Source: a virus
Direction: 5' to 3' (one strand)
DNA: 64,000 nt
Virus record (IMG/VR): IMGVR_UViG_3300023179_000040
Coordinates: 1-64,000 of that record
Both the position numbers and the translations under genes were made by a program. Shown here in pieces: positions 1 to 5,364 of the stretch (positions within the stretch are counted from its first letter, which is position 1; every line of letters starts with the position of its first letter). The notes under the pieces were generated by a model. It ran no database searches. It was not told the DNA's origin and saw only the letters and a program-made list of their open reading frames with translations.

Positions 1-200
1 GCAACAGCCCGATCACGCTGGGAACGAATCTTACGCATTATACGCAAAAAAGTTTCGTCTGTCAACTCTTCGATAGCCTTCGCCTTGATTGTGACAGGGA
101 CATTATAAAATTGAGGATCCTCAGTGATAGCAACAGTATTTACTACTAAATTATAGATATCTTCATAAACCTTATCACTATCAGTCTTAGCCAATTTCAT
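1..200 (-). CDS. hypothetical protein, C-terminus cut by window edge
   Basis: The reading frame starts at ATG 200-198 and stays open for 66 codons to the window edge. It begins MKLAKTDSDKVYEDIYNLVV and ends in a basic helical stretch (FLRIMRKIRSQRDRAVA). The start is supported by a GAGGTGG ribosome site and by a TAATG overlap with the stop of the upstream gene, which implies translational coupling. No family was recognised. It is the second gene of an operon driven by the promoter at 381-409. Function unknown. Confidence 0.75.
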   Translation of the reverse strand, partial: MKLAKTDSDKVYEDIYNLVVNTVAITEDPQFYNVPVTIKAKAIEELTDETFLRIMRKIRSQRDRAV

Positions 201-358
201 TATTCCACCTCAAAGATTTCATAAATCCCACACTTAGGACTCATACCATTCTCATCAAAATCCTTCTCTTGACGAACCCACTCCCTAGCATCTTCTATAT
301 CGTCAAAATCAAAGGTCGTACTTGACCCATTTTCAGTTCTAATCACACGATAGACCAT
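200..358 (-). CDS. small hypothetical protein (52 aa)
   Basis: The protein begins MVYRVIRTENGSSTTFDFDD and is acidic, with a predicted beta-beta-alpha-beta look (DDIEDAREWVRQEKDFDENG). I chose ATG 358 because an AGAGAGG ribosome site lies just upstream. The longer frame that starts near 409 would begin inside the promoter (-35 at 409-404, -10 at 386-381). The stop overlaps the next start as TAATG. Family not recognised; probably an early phage protein of unknown role. Confidence 0.75.
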   Translation of the reverse strand: MVYRVIRTENGSSTTFDFDDIEDAREWVRQEKDFDENGMSPKCGIYEIFEVE

Positions 359-380
359 ACAGACCTCTCTTTCTGCACCA

Positions 381-409
381 ATCATATCATAATAAGGACT
401 ACTTGTCAA
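381..409 (-). promoter_or_regulatory. early sigma70-type promoter
   Basis: TTGACA (409-404), 17 nt spacer, TATGAT (386-381), reading leftwards into the gene that starts at 358. This is the closest to consensus of the ten minus-strand promoters. Confidence 0.8.
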
Positions 410-457
410 GACCCTCTATTCTGGCTGACTATCGCCCATTACCGCAAATCCGTAGGA

Positions 458-619
458 TTAGGAAGGACAGACCACTCGTTCCACCAAAATATACTTACCG
501 TATTTTTCTTGTGCTTTTCTCAGAGCGTCAATTTCGCTCATGGCAACTACATATCCCACGAACCGGTTGTTCTGGAAAACTCGCCACGAAATACCCGAAT
601 AACAAAATGCAGTATTCAT
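458..619 (-). CDS. small hypothetical protein (53 aa), possibly leaderless
   Basis: The protein begins MNTAFCYSGISWRVFQNNRF and reads like one small alpha/beta domain: an FVGYVVAMSEIDALRKAQEKYG strand-helix unit, then ILVERV. A longer frame starts at 646 but would begin within the promoter. The -10 hexamer ends at 626, which places the expected transcription start at 619-620, on the ATG itself, and no ribosome site is visible. It is a single-gene unit: a cassette lies upstream and the promoter of the next unit downstream. Function unknown. Confidence 0.65.
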   Translation of the reverse strand: MNTAFCYSGISWRVFQNNRFVGYVVAMSEIDALRKAQEKYGKYILVERVVCPS

Positions 620-625
620 AGAGTT

Positions 626-653
626 ATTGTACCCTATTATCGGCAAGAGTCAA
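626..653 (-). promoter_or_regulatory. early sigma70-type promoter
   Basis: TTGACT (653-648), 16 nt spacer containing GCCGATAAT, TACAAT (631-626). It lies directly before the ATG at 619, so the transcript may be leaderless. Confidence 0.75.
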
Positions 654-690
654 GAGAAAACTTTAGATTGTTCGTAAAGTATTGAGACAT

Positions 691-755
691 AAGGAGTTAG
701 ATCAAATTTTCGGGCGCTCCCTAGCCCTAAGTGCTGCCGTAGCAACAACTTAGGG
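691..755 (-). repeat. intergenic cassette copy 1 (box plus stem-loop)
   Basis: On the minus strand a stem-loop at 755-725 pairs CCCTAAG with CTTAGGG, then TGTTGC with GCAGCA around a TACG loop (about 13 bp with one bulge). It is followed by the box at 720-691 (CGCCCGAAAATTTGATCTAA, then CTCCTT). It sits after the stop of the 783-1190 gene and before the promoter at 653. Likely terminator or RNA-processing site; there is no long U tract. Confidence 0.7.
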
Positions 756-782
756 TGAGGGTTTCGACCGACAATCAAATTT

Positions 783-1190
783 TTAGAGAACCATTGCAGC
801 CACAGTACGGAACAGATGGTTGCTCAGTGGAAGCCTACGCACATTCCGAGTCCGTTCTGCGTAGAAGTTGCGGATACTACCATCCGTCATTTCGCACGTA
901 ACAAGATGCTTGGTACGCTTGAAGTTTGGATCATTAGCACGATACCGACTGCGAGCATTGAGTCTACGAATCTGGAAATCATCCAGCGTATACACAGGCT
1001 CAATAACCTTAGCAAGAACACGCTCCGGATCACCATGATACGGTTGTTCGTATTCAAAATTATATACTTCGCCAACCTTTGCAGAAGCCAGCGAACCAGC
1101 CACACCACGCAATGAATTGAAGACCATATACGTGATAGCAGTAACCAGACCAACGACAGCAACCAGACCAAAAATCATTTCATTCGACAT
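783..1190 (-). CDS. putative membrane-anchored hypothetical protein (135 aa)
   Basis: I chose ATG 1190 (MSNEMIFGLVAVVGLVTAIT) because AAAGGG precedes it, and because the longer frame from 1226 begins at the expected transcription start of the promoter at 1261-1233. Residues 5-25 form one hydrophobic N-terminal segment. A soluble basic domain follows, with a beta-rich core (GEVYNFEYEQPYHG, ERVLAKVIEPVYTLDDFQIR) and an Arg-rich tail (RNFYAERTRNVRRLPL). It is probably an inner-membrane-anchored protein with its C-terminal domain in the cytoplasm. Family not recognised. Confidence 0.75.
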   Translation of the reverse strand: MSNEMIFGLVAVVGLVTAITYMVFNSLRGVAGSLASAKVGEVYNFEYEQPYHGDPERVLAKVIEPVYTLDDFQIRRLNARSRYRANDPNFKRTKHLVTCEMTDGSIRNFYAERTRNVRRLPLSNHLFRTVAAMVL

Positions 1191-1232
1191 AAAAACCCTT
1201 TCAGTTAGAAAACCCTCAATCAACATACCACA

Positions 1233-1261
1233 AGTCTACAGTAAGTATCGACAAAAGTCAA
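1233..1261 (-). promoter_or_regulatory. early promoter overlapping an upstream stop codon
   Basis: TTGACT (1261-1256), 17 nt, TAGACT (1238-1233). The -35 hexamer overlaps the TGA stop (1260-1258) of the preceding gene, so the two units are fused without a cassette. Confidence 0.75.
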
Positions 1262-1545
1262 GAGCGGACTTGAGAAAAATTTTCTTCCCAGAAACCTTGC
1301 AATTCCGTCAGGCTCACGGCACTATCATTCCACGCCACACCATCGGGAGTCTGGAATGCGATAGGACGGTACACAGATGAAATTTTGCCAGCATGAAATT
1401 CTTCTACGGTATTCACTTCCTTCAAAGTTTCAGTGAACGAACCGTAATCGCCACAATGGGCCGCAAGTTCATTCAGACCTTCATCATTACTAATCCACAG
1501 GCAAACGTTCCATGTCTCGTAATTAGCGTAACCGTTGTAACTCAT
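1258..1545 (-). CDS. NYETWNV-motif small phage protein (95 aa)
   Basis: The protein begins MSYNGYANYETWNVCLWISN. The N-terminal YxNYETWNVxLWIxND motif recurs in many small phage and plasmid hypothetical proteins (DUF7249-like, from memory). The rest is acidic and helical (LNELAAHCGDYGSFTETLKE), with Trp-rich C-terminal segments. ATG 1545 is preceded by GGGAGAATC and by the promoter at 1598-1570. Its function is not known; an early host-interaction role is only inferred from position. Confidence 0.8.
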   Translation of the reverse strand: MSYNGYANYETWNVCLWISNDEGLNELAAHCGDYGSFTETLKEVNTVEEFHAGKISSVYRPIAFQTPDGVAWNDSAVSLTELQGFWEENFSQVRS

Positions 1546-1569
1546 GATTCTCCCTTTCGTGATACTCTA

Positions 1570-1598
1570 ATCGTATCATACTTATCGGAACAAGTCAA
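1570..1598 (-). promoter_or_regulatory. early sigma70-type promoter
   Basis: TTGACT (1598-1593), 17 nt spacer with CCGATAAG, TACGAT (1575-1570). It drives the gene starting at 1545; the leader contains TATCACGAAAGGGAGAA. Confidence 0.8.
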
Positions 1599-1642
1599 GA
1601 AAAATCTTTAGAAAAATTTTTTAGACGTAAAGTGTTTATACA

Positions 1643-1701
1643 TAAGGACTTACGACGAACCCGGCGCCGCCCGCTCGCCCTAAGTGCTTACGCAGTAAGG
1701 G
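1643..1701 (-). repeat. intergenic cassette copy 2 (box plus stem-loop)
   Basis: On the minus strand the stem-loop at 1701-1678 pairs CCCT with AGGG and TGC with GCA around GTAA, with internal mismatches. The box follows at about 1669-1643 (CGGCGCCGGGTTCGTCGTAA, then GTCCTT). It lies between the stop at 1715 and the promoter at 1598. Confidence 0.65.
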
Positions 1702-1714
1702 TTTGCGGTAGGTT

Positions 1715-2008
1715 TTATTCGAAGTCTACGAAAATAACCTGATGGTATCCTCGCGGCTTAATGGTCAGGCTATCACCATAATCGTATGTATCAGCCTTTA
1801 CACCAGTCATACCCGCCAGAAACTTGGCCTTTCGTACAATGTTACGCTGAGACGCTTCGCTATTAATAGCAAACTCGTAACGATTAGCCCAAGAGTAGTT
1901 AGCCTCACCACCAAACGTATCGGTCTGCGTAACGGTAACCTTCATCATCTTATTATTCCTATTAGTAAAGTAACTGTTGATCCAATTTTTGATATGTTCA
2001 GTTTTCAT
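1715..2008 (-). CDS. conserved small phage protein with TDTFGGEANYSW motif (97 aa)
   Basis: The core reads KVTVTQTDTFGGEANYSWAN, then RYEF and a basic helix (SQRNIVRKAKFLAG). The TDTFGGEANYSW signature recurs in small hypothetical proteins of unrelated phages and bacteria, and its role is not known to me. It is the last gene of a three-gene operon (2468 to 1715). Its ATG overlaps the TGA of the acidic protein upstream (TGATG), so translation is probably coupled. ATG at MMKV, about 20 codons in, is an alternative start. Confidence 0.8.
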   Translation of the reverse strand: MKTEHIKNWINSYFTNRNNKMMKVTVTQTDTFGGEANYSWANRYEFAINSEASQRNIVRKAKFLAGMTGVKADTYDYGDSLTIKPRGYHQVIFVDFE

Positions 2009-2262
2009 CAGTAATCATCACCCGATTCATAGTGTTCATAGTATTCATCAACACCCCATCCGCAGGAACCGAATGCAGATTCAGCATCCCCATCCATACT
2101 ATCATCATACGAATCATCCCAAGATTCATCGGTCGTTTCCTCATTCGTATCTTCATAAAAGTCATTGTAATCATCATAGTTCAACGCATCAACATCATCG
2201 GCGTAGTTCATATCATCCTCATAAGCGTTATCGGGATCGAACAAGGGATCGGGGTGACTCAT
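2008..2262 (-). CDS. extremely acidic protein (84 aa), no Lys or Arg
   Basis: By my count 22 Asp and 9 Glu occur in 84 residues, with no Lys and no Arg; Tyr and Asn are also common (YEDDMNYADDVDALNYDDYN). ATG 2262 has a strong AAAGGAGA ribosome site. It is the middle gene of an operon with another acidic protein (2286-2468) and the TDTFGGEANYSW protein. Such composition is seen in DNA-mimic proteins that block nucleases or DNA-binding proteins, but no specific family was recognised. It could instead be a disordered acidic protein with another role. Confidence 0.8.
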   Translation of the reverse strand: MSHPDPLFDPDNAYEDDMNYADDVDALNYDDYNDFYEDTNEETTDESWDDSYDDSMDGDAESAFGSCGWGVDEYYEHYESGDDY

Positions 2263-2285
2263 TTAGTTTCTCCTTTTATCTAATC

Positions 2286-2468
2286 CTACCACACCAAATC
2301 GTTCGCGTCAAGAGGCTCGGGATACATTTCATCCCACAAGCCCGTAACTTCTGCATAATCAAACGGACTGCAATCGCTAGCGTCAATCGGCTCGGCCATA
2401 GGTTCAAGAATGTTGTTCTCGGCCATCTCGTTCAGAATCCGGTTTATTTCATCAAGATCGTGCAGCAT
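2286..2468 (-). CDS. small acidic hypothetical protein (60 aa)
   Basis: The protein begins MLHDLDEINRILNEMAENNI, an amphipathic helix followed by an acidic Pro-containing tail (EPLDANDLVW). ATG 2468 has AAGGAGAAAA upstream and follows the promoter at 2521-2494. It is the first gene of the operon that continues into the extremely acidic protein. Family not recognised. Confidence 0.75.
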   Translation of the reverse strand: MLHDLDEINRILNEMAENNILEPMAEPIDASDCSPFDYAEVTGLWDEMYPEPLDANDLVW

Positions 2469-2493
2469 GATCTTTTCTCCTTGTGATGCTCTG

Positions 2494-2521
2494 AGTCTAC
2501 ACTAATTATCGACCATGTCAA
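2494..2521 (-). promoter_or_regulatory. early sigma70-type promoter
   Basis: TTGACA (2521-2516), 16 nt spacer with TCGATAAT, TAGACT (2499-2494). The leader contains GCATCACAAGGAGAAAA, shared in part with other units. Confidence 0.8.
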
Positions 2522-2573
2522 GCCCTCTCTATAGAAAATCTCTAAAAAAATTTTTTTCTGTAAGTCTATGCTA

Positions 2574-2634
2574 GATAAGCACTTACGTCGCGGCGGGCGG
2601 CGCGGCCTTGCTCTAAGTCTTTTAGAGTCAAGGC
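2574..2634 (-). repeat. intergenic cassette copy 3 (box plus stem-loop)
   Basis: On the minus strand the stem-loop at 2634-2605 pairs GCCTTG with CAAGGC and then CTCTAA with TTAGAG around a short loop, with one bulged A. The GC-rich box follows (ending CGACGTAAGTGCTTA). It lies between the stop at 2641 and the promoter at 2521. Confidence 0.7.
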
Positions 2635-2640
2635 TTTACG

Positions 2641-2949
2641 TCAACCCACAACCATACCATCCATAAACGGATAGGATTTGTCGTTGATTTTCACGAACCA
2701 TTCGAAATTCTTTTGATAAACATAACGCGGGCTATACTGATTAATCCGATCCTTAGTGGTCAAGGTTTGCCAGCCACCACTATTCAGCGTATATGTACCA
2801 TCCTCATGAATCTTTACCACATAGGTACTGTGCAGCATAATCCCTACACTACCATCATGGAGAATTTCAGCGTAAGTATTATTACCAACCTTGCGACGAT
2901 TGGCATTACGCTTGCCACGAACCATACTAACCGCTTCGGAATGATTCAT
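2641..2949 (-). CDS. conserved phage hypothetical protein with SGGWxTxTTKDRIN motif (102 aa)
   Basis: The layout is NTYAEILHDGSVGIMLHSTY, then VVKIHEDGTYTLNSGGW, then QTLTTKDRINQYSP. This beta-rich signature (a strand ending in HxTxVV, then DGxxTLxSGGWxTxTTKxRxN) recurs in small proteins of many actinobacterial and other phages. Its biochemical role is unknown to me. The start overlaps the upstream stop as TAATG. It is the last gene of the operon from the promoter at 3143. Confidence 0.85.
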   Translation of the reverse strand: MNHSEAVSMVRGKRNANRRKVGNNTYAEILHDGSVGIMLHSTYVVKIHEDGTYTLNSGGWQTLTTKDRINQYSPRYVYQKNFEWFVKINDKSYPFMDGMVVG

Positions 2950-3098
2950 TACTTAGTTTCCTTTTTCTTGGACTCAACCATCTCACGATACAGATTTTCC
3001 AGAAATCGAACCTGAGCCAACGCACGACCAGTTTCTTGCTTCATGCGAGTTTGGGTCTTTTGGTACTCGCTAACCGGCTTTCTCTTGGTTTTCATCAT
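2949..3098 (-). CDS. small basic helical protein (49 aa)
   Basis: The protein begins MMKTKRKPVSEYQKTQTRMK and is very Lys/Arg-rich and helical throughout. Two tandem ATGs (3098 and 3095) follow AGGAGAAAG; spacing slightly favours the second. The longer frame from 3143 starts inside the promoter and is rejected. It is coupled by TAATG to the next gene. Nucleic-acid binding is possible from charge alone. Confidence 0.7.
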   Translation of the reverse strand: MMKTKRKPVSEYQKTQTRMKQETGRALAQVRFLENLYREMVESKKKETK

Positions 3099-3114
3099 CT
3101 TTCTCCTGCGATTG

Positions 3115-3143
3115 ATTCTACAGTATAGATCGGCAAGAGTCAA
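3115..3143 (-). promoter_or_regulatory. early sigma70-type promoter
   Basis: TTGACT (3143-3138), 17 nt spacer with GCCGATC, TAGAAT (3120-3115), upstream of the gene at 3098. Confidence 0.8.
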
Positions 3144-3190
3144 ATATAATCTTTAGAAGATTTTTATTTTGTTCCTAAGTCGTTGATATA

Positions 3191-3249
3191 TAAGGAGTTA
3201 CGTCAAATTTTGCGGCGCAAATTTTCCCTAAGTGCTTATGCACCAAGGG
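3191..3249 (-). repeat. intergenic cassette copy 4 (box plus stem-loop)
   Basis: On the minus strand the stem-loop at 3249-3226 pairs CCCT with AGGG and GTGC with GCAC around ATAA, with one mismatch and one G-T pair. The box GCGCCGCAAAATTTGACGTA follows, then ACTCCTTA (3220-3191). The 3' end of the gene at 3236-3397 lies inside the stem-loop. Confidence 0.75.
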
Positions 3250-3397
3250 TTTGCGTCTCTTTTCGCCATCTCTTTTTCAACTTTTTTGCAAGATGCTTGA
3301 TTCGATTCATGATAGCAGCCCGCTGTAACGGATGCTGCACAGTGGACAAACGTATCTGTTCGATTCGCAGGATATCTTGAAGTACTCGTGTTTTCAT
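3236..3397 (-). CDS. small basic helical protein (53 aa) ending in the cassette stem-loop
   Basis: The protein begins MKTRVLQDILRIEQIRLSTV and ends in a strongly basic helix (LAKKLKKRWRKETQ). ATG 3397 overlaps the upstream stop as TGATG, with GGCGAGTG just before it. A longer frame at 3228-3503 on the same strand is a shadow. The last four codons and the stop lie inside the cassette stem-loop, so translation and hairpin folding would interfere. Family not recognised. Confidence 0.65.
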   Translation of the reverse strand: MKTRVLQDILRIEQIRLSTVQHPLQRAAIMNRIKHLAKKLKKRWRKETQTLGA

Positions 3398-3768
3398 CAC
3401 TCGCCTTTCCAAGCAAACGGGGAAACTTCCTCACCACAAGCCAGAATCGCAGCGTATTGAGAAGCCAAAGCCTCTTTACGCTCTTGTGAACCCGGCTTGC
3501 CAACCTTTACGATCATGGTGTCATCACCACCCACAAATCGAGGATCGACGTTTTCCTTCTTACGCTTTCCGAGATTCTTGAGAGCCTTACGGTTGAACTT
3601 CAACACCTTTTCGCTCACAACGTAGCGACCATGATCCTGTACACCGTACACATAGTCCACATCTTCCACAACTCTCGAGTCAGGAACCGGAACCACCATG
3701 GGAATAGCGATTCCTTTGAAGACCATACGGGCTTGACGCTTTGCATTTTCGATAATCGGAAACTTCAT
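3397..3768 (-). CDS. hypothetical protein (123 aa)
   Basis: I chose ATG 3768 (MKFPIIENAKRQARMVFKGI) because CAGGAGAAAGAAAA precedes it and the longer frame from 3804 overlaps the -10. The sequence has a Pro/Val segment (IPMVVPVPDSRVVEDVDY), a basic centre (KFNRKALKNLGKRKKE) and a C-terminal Ala-rich helix. No family was recognised. Its promoter (3823-3795) begins inside the coding end of the upstream gene, and its stop overlaps the next start. Confidence 0.75.
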   Translation of the reverse strand: MKFPIIENAKRQARMVFKGIAIPMVVPVPDSRVVEDVDYVYGVQDHGRYVVSEKVLKFNRKALKNLGKRKKENVDPRFVGGDDTMIVKVGKPGSQERKEALASQYAAILACGEEVSPFAWKGE

Positions 3769-3794
3769 TTTTCTTTCTCCTGTTGAGTGATGGT

Positions 3795-3823
3795 ATTCTA
3801 GCAAAATTTCAGGAAGCGGTCAA
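3795..3823 (-). promoter_or_regulatory. early promoter with -35 inside the upstream gene
   Basis: TTGACC (3823-3818), 17 nt, TAGAAT (3800-3795). The -35 lies in the last codons of the 3809-4045 gene, so no cassette separates the units. Confidence 0.75.
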
Positions 3824-4045
3824 CTCCATTTCCTCGATCATTTCCGTGAACGGAATCATCCTGGAAACGAGCGTCTGCTCAGTATTGTCATCATGGAAGA
3901 ACGTTTGAACACTACCATTGTCTAGATACACAGTGAGTTGGTATCCACACGGAGCAGCAAACCCGCCATTTGCACGGGAAACACGCATATCCTTTTCTCC
4001 TAGGAATCGGACAACAACTTTTTCAACCATTTCTTTGGTAATCAT
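3809..4045 (-). CDS. hypothetical protein (78 aa)
   Basis: The protein begins MITKEMVEKVVVRFLGEKDM, then has a beta-rich centre (CGYQLTVYLDNGSVQTFFHD) and an acidic helical end. ATG 4045 follows a purine-rich GAGAGAAAGAC leader and the promoter at 4098-4070. No family was recognised. Its final codons carry the -35 of the next unit. Confidence 0.75.
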   Translation of the reverse strand: MITKEMVEKVVVRFLGEKDMRVSRANGGFAAPCGYQLTVYLDNGSVQTFFHDDNTEQTLVSRMIPFTEMIEEMELTAS

Positions 4046-4069
4046 GTCTTTCTCTCTTTCTTATGAGCA

Positions 4070-4098
4070 ATTCTACCATAATCATCGGCAAAAGTCAA
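4070..4098 (-). promoter_or_regulatory. early sigma70-type promoter
   Basis: TTGACT (4098-4093), 17 nt spacer with GCCGATGAT, TAGAAT (4075-4070), upstream of the gene at 4045. Confidence 0.8.
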
Positions 4099-4136
4099 GC
4101 ATAATCTTTAGGAAATTTTTAAGTCCTTATTTTTCA

Positions 4137-4266
4137 ATACTTTACGTCAAGTGCGGTCAAAATGGACACTTGGAATCGCGAGAAATCGATCATAAACCAT
4201 TGTCAGATAAAGAGTTACGTCAAATTTTGCGGCGCCGCCTTGTCATAAGTGCTTAAACAGCAAGGC
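4137..4266 (-). repeat. intergenic cassette copy 5, with a second degenerate box
   Basis: On the minus strand the stem-loop at 4266-4237 pairs GCCTTG with CAAGGC. The box GGCGCCGCAAAATTTGACGT, then AACTCTTTA, follows at 4236-4207. A second, degenerate TTACGTCAA box on the plus strand (4142-4150) leads into another inverted repeat, CAAGTG with CACTTG (4148-4172). It looks like a partly duplicated cassette. Confidence 0.65.
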
Positions 4267-4272
4267 TTTGCG

Positions 4273-4350
4273 TCAACTATTTACAATCCATGCCGCTATA
4301 CATCCGATCACAAATGAACAAAACAACACAACCCTTTCACTCTTCGTCAT
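4273..4350 (-). CDS. tiny single-span membrane protein (25 aa)
   Basis: The translated protein is MTKSERVVLFCSFVIGCIAA followed by WIVNS. It has a short charged N-terminus and then one hydrophobic span of about 17 residues. The ATG overlaps the end of the upstream small membrane gene. It is too short for ordinary gene finders, but its position as the third of three consecutive overlapping or closely packed small hydrophobic genes supports it. Function unknown; membrane or lysis-associated roles are guesses. Confidence 0.5.
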   Translation of the reverse strand: MTKSERVVLFCSFVIGCIAAWIVNS

Positions 4351-4462
4351 GTTTTCTATAATCCTTTGATGGATAAACCAAATCGGACACAAACCAACTA
4401 CAAGTAATACCAACAACAAAACCCACCATCATCCAAAACCATTCTATATTAATATCGGCCAT
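4337..4462 (-). CDS. small membrane protein (41 aa)
   Basis: The protein begins MADINIEWFWMMVGFVVGIT. One hydrophobic span (about residues 7-27) is followed by a short charged tail (YPSKDYRKHDEE). Likely topology is N-out with the charged tail in the cytoplasm, by the positive-inside rule only weakly. It overlaps the next gene by 14 nt. GGCTAGGG precedes the ATG. Family not recognised. Confidence 0.55.
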   Translation of the reverse strand: MADINIEWFWMMVGFVVGITCSWFVSDLVYPSKDYRKHDEE

Positions 4463-4480
4463 CCCTAGCCACTTTCTTAA

Positions 4481-4573
4481 TTAAATATCTTCAGCCACAC
4501 GCAAAAGAGCCATTATAATACCACCAATAATGATAATTGGTATAAAGCATATAATGATCATAACTCCGATCAT
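4481..4573 (-). CDS. tiny membrane protein (30 aa)
   Basis: The protein is MIGVMIIICFIPIIIIGGII followed by MALLRVAEDI, almost entirely one hydrophobic span. The ATG overlaps the upstream TGA (ATGA), which indicates coupling. It is the first of three successive tiny membrane genes in the operon from the promoter at 4990. Confidence 0.55.
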   Translation of the reverse strand: MIGVMIIICFIPIIIIGGIIMALLRVAEDI

Positions 4574-4770
4574 ACAGCCCTCAACTCTTCTAAAGAAACA
4601 GTACGAACATACTTCTTATTCTCATCAACTTCATATACAGAGCAATCATACTGGAATAACAAAGTATTGCGGATATCTCTTTCCCAAACAACCTTTGCTT
4701 CAGCAATAGTATCGTAAAGTCTATAGTCCTGAATGAAACCATCAAACGCTAATGCAAACTTATTCATCAT
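4570..4770 (-). CDS. small hypothetical protein (66 aa)
   Basis: The protein begins MMNKFALAFDGFIQDYRLYD, then a helix (AEAKVVWERDIRNTLLFQYD) and a YEVDENKKYVRTVSLEEL end. I chose ATG 4770 (or 4767) because AGGAG lies 5 (or 8) nt upstream, immediately after the preceding stop. The longer frame from 4803 overlaps the upstream gene. Similar short proteins about modifying inputs by position in sequence exist in phages, but no family is claimed. Confidence 0.75.
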   Translation of the reverse strand: MMNKFALAFDGFIQDYRLYDTIAEAKVVWERDIRNTLLFQYDCSVYEVDENKKYVRTVSLEELRAV

Positions 4771-4777
4771 GTTACTC

Positions 4778-4933
4778 CTAACCAAACATCTCATATTCTT
4801 CATCGGTCAACACTACTTCATCTGGACGATAGCAGTTGTTACCATATAAATCACGATTCTTAGGACGCTTTTCCCATTCATCCATAAACCGATTATACTC
4901 TTCAATCCTACGCAGTTCTTCATCACCTTTCAC
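4778..4933 (-). CDS. small acidic protein (51 aa), GTG start
   Basis: With GTG 4933 as start the protein begins MKGDEELRRIEEYNRFMDEW and ends DEVVLTDEEYEMFG. The frame opens only a few codons upstream, so GTG is the only plausible start that keeps the well-formed N-terminal helix; GAGAAAGAGAGA is a weak ribosome site. An overlapping ATG frame (36 aa) has AAAGGTG but a less protein-like composition. It is the first gene of the operon from the promoter at 4990. Family not recognised. Confidence 0.55.
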   Translation of the reverse strand: MKGDEELRRIEEYNRFMDEWEKRPKNRDLYGNNCYRPDEVVLTDEEYEMFG

Positions 4934-4961
4934 TCTCTCTTTCTCTACTTCTTATATCGGT

Positions 4962-4990
4962 ATTTTAGCAGACAATACTTTAGCTGTCAA
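4962..4990 (-). promoter_or_regulatory. early sigma70-type promoter
   Basis: TTGACA (4990-4985), 17 nt spacer, TAAAAT (4967-4962). It drives the five-gene unit that ends in the three tiny membrane proteins. Its spacer lacks the CCGATAA core seen in most of the others. Confidence 0.75.
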
Positions 4991-5035
4991 GCGGAAAATT
5001 TCCTTTCAATGCTGTTAGGCTGTAAGGTCTTGCTG

Positions 5036-5098
5036 CATAATGAGTTACGTCAAATTTTGCGGCGCCAATCCGCTTTAAGTCTTTGCCCTATAAGAGTT
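5036..5098 (-). repeat. intergenic cassette copy 6 (box intact, stem-loop degenerate)
   Basis: The box (GGCGCCGCAAAATTTGACGT, then AACTCATTATG, minus strand) is well conserved. The adjoining CTTATAGGGCAAAGACTTAA segment pairs poorly compared with other copies. It lies between the stop at 5108 and the promoter at 4990. Confidence 0.65.
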
Positions 5099-5107
5099 TA
5101 TAAATAC

Positions 5108-5257
5108 TTAGAGAATCGTACCATCACCACGAATCCGATACATGATACCACCGATACTGTACAGATAGATACCCTCGCCCATATTACGCACAAACGTGGC
5201 CGAATAACCGTGGCGAGCAACTAACCGGCGAACAACGTTTTGAACTTGAATGGTCAT
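5108..5257 (-). CDS. small hypothetical protein (49 aa)
   Basis: The protein begins MTIQVQNVVRRLVARHGYSA and ends GGIMYRIRGDGTIL. It looks like a basic helix followed by a beta hairpin. ATG 5257 follows GGGAAAAGGAAAAAGAA and the promoter at 5315-5288, so the gene is well supported despite its length. Family not recognised. Confidence 0.7.
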   Translation of the reverse strand: MTIQVQNVVRRLVARHGYSATFVRNMGEGIYLYSIGGIMYRIRGDGTIL

Positions 5258-5287
5258 TTCTTTTTCCTTTTCCCTTGTGATGCTCTT

Positions 5288-5315
5288 ATTCTACAGATAT
5301 TTATCGGCAAGTCAA
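5288..5315 (-). promoter_or_regulatory. early sigma70-type promoter
   Basis: TTGACT (5315-5310), 16 nt spacer with GCCGATAAA, TAGAAT (5293-5288). The leader has GCATCACAAGGG, close to that of the 2468 unit. Confidence 0.8.
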
Positions 5316-5364
5316 TAGGGTATCCATAAATTTTTTTAGATTTTCTATAAATCCTTATCCATAC

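Noticed and set aside
3228-3503. 91-residue minus-strand frame across the cassette
   Set aside because: The coupled frame 3236-3397 has the TGATG junction and a better start; this one overlaps the 123-residue gene in another frame.
4796-4905. 36-residue ATG frame overlapping the 4778-4933 gene
   Set aside because: Its ribosome site is better but the protein composition is less natural, and the GTG frame joins exactly to the next gene.
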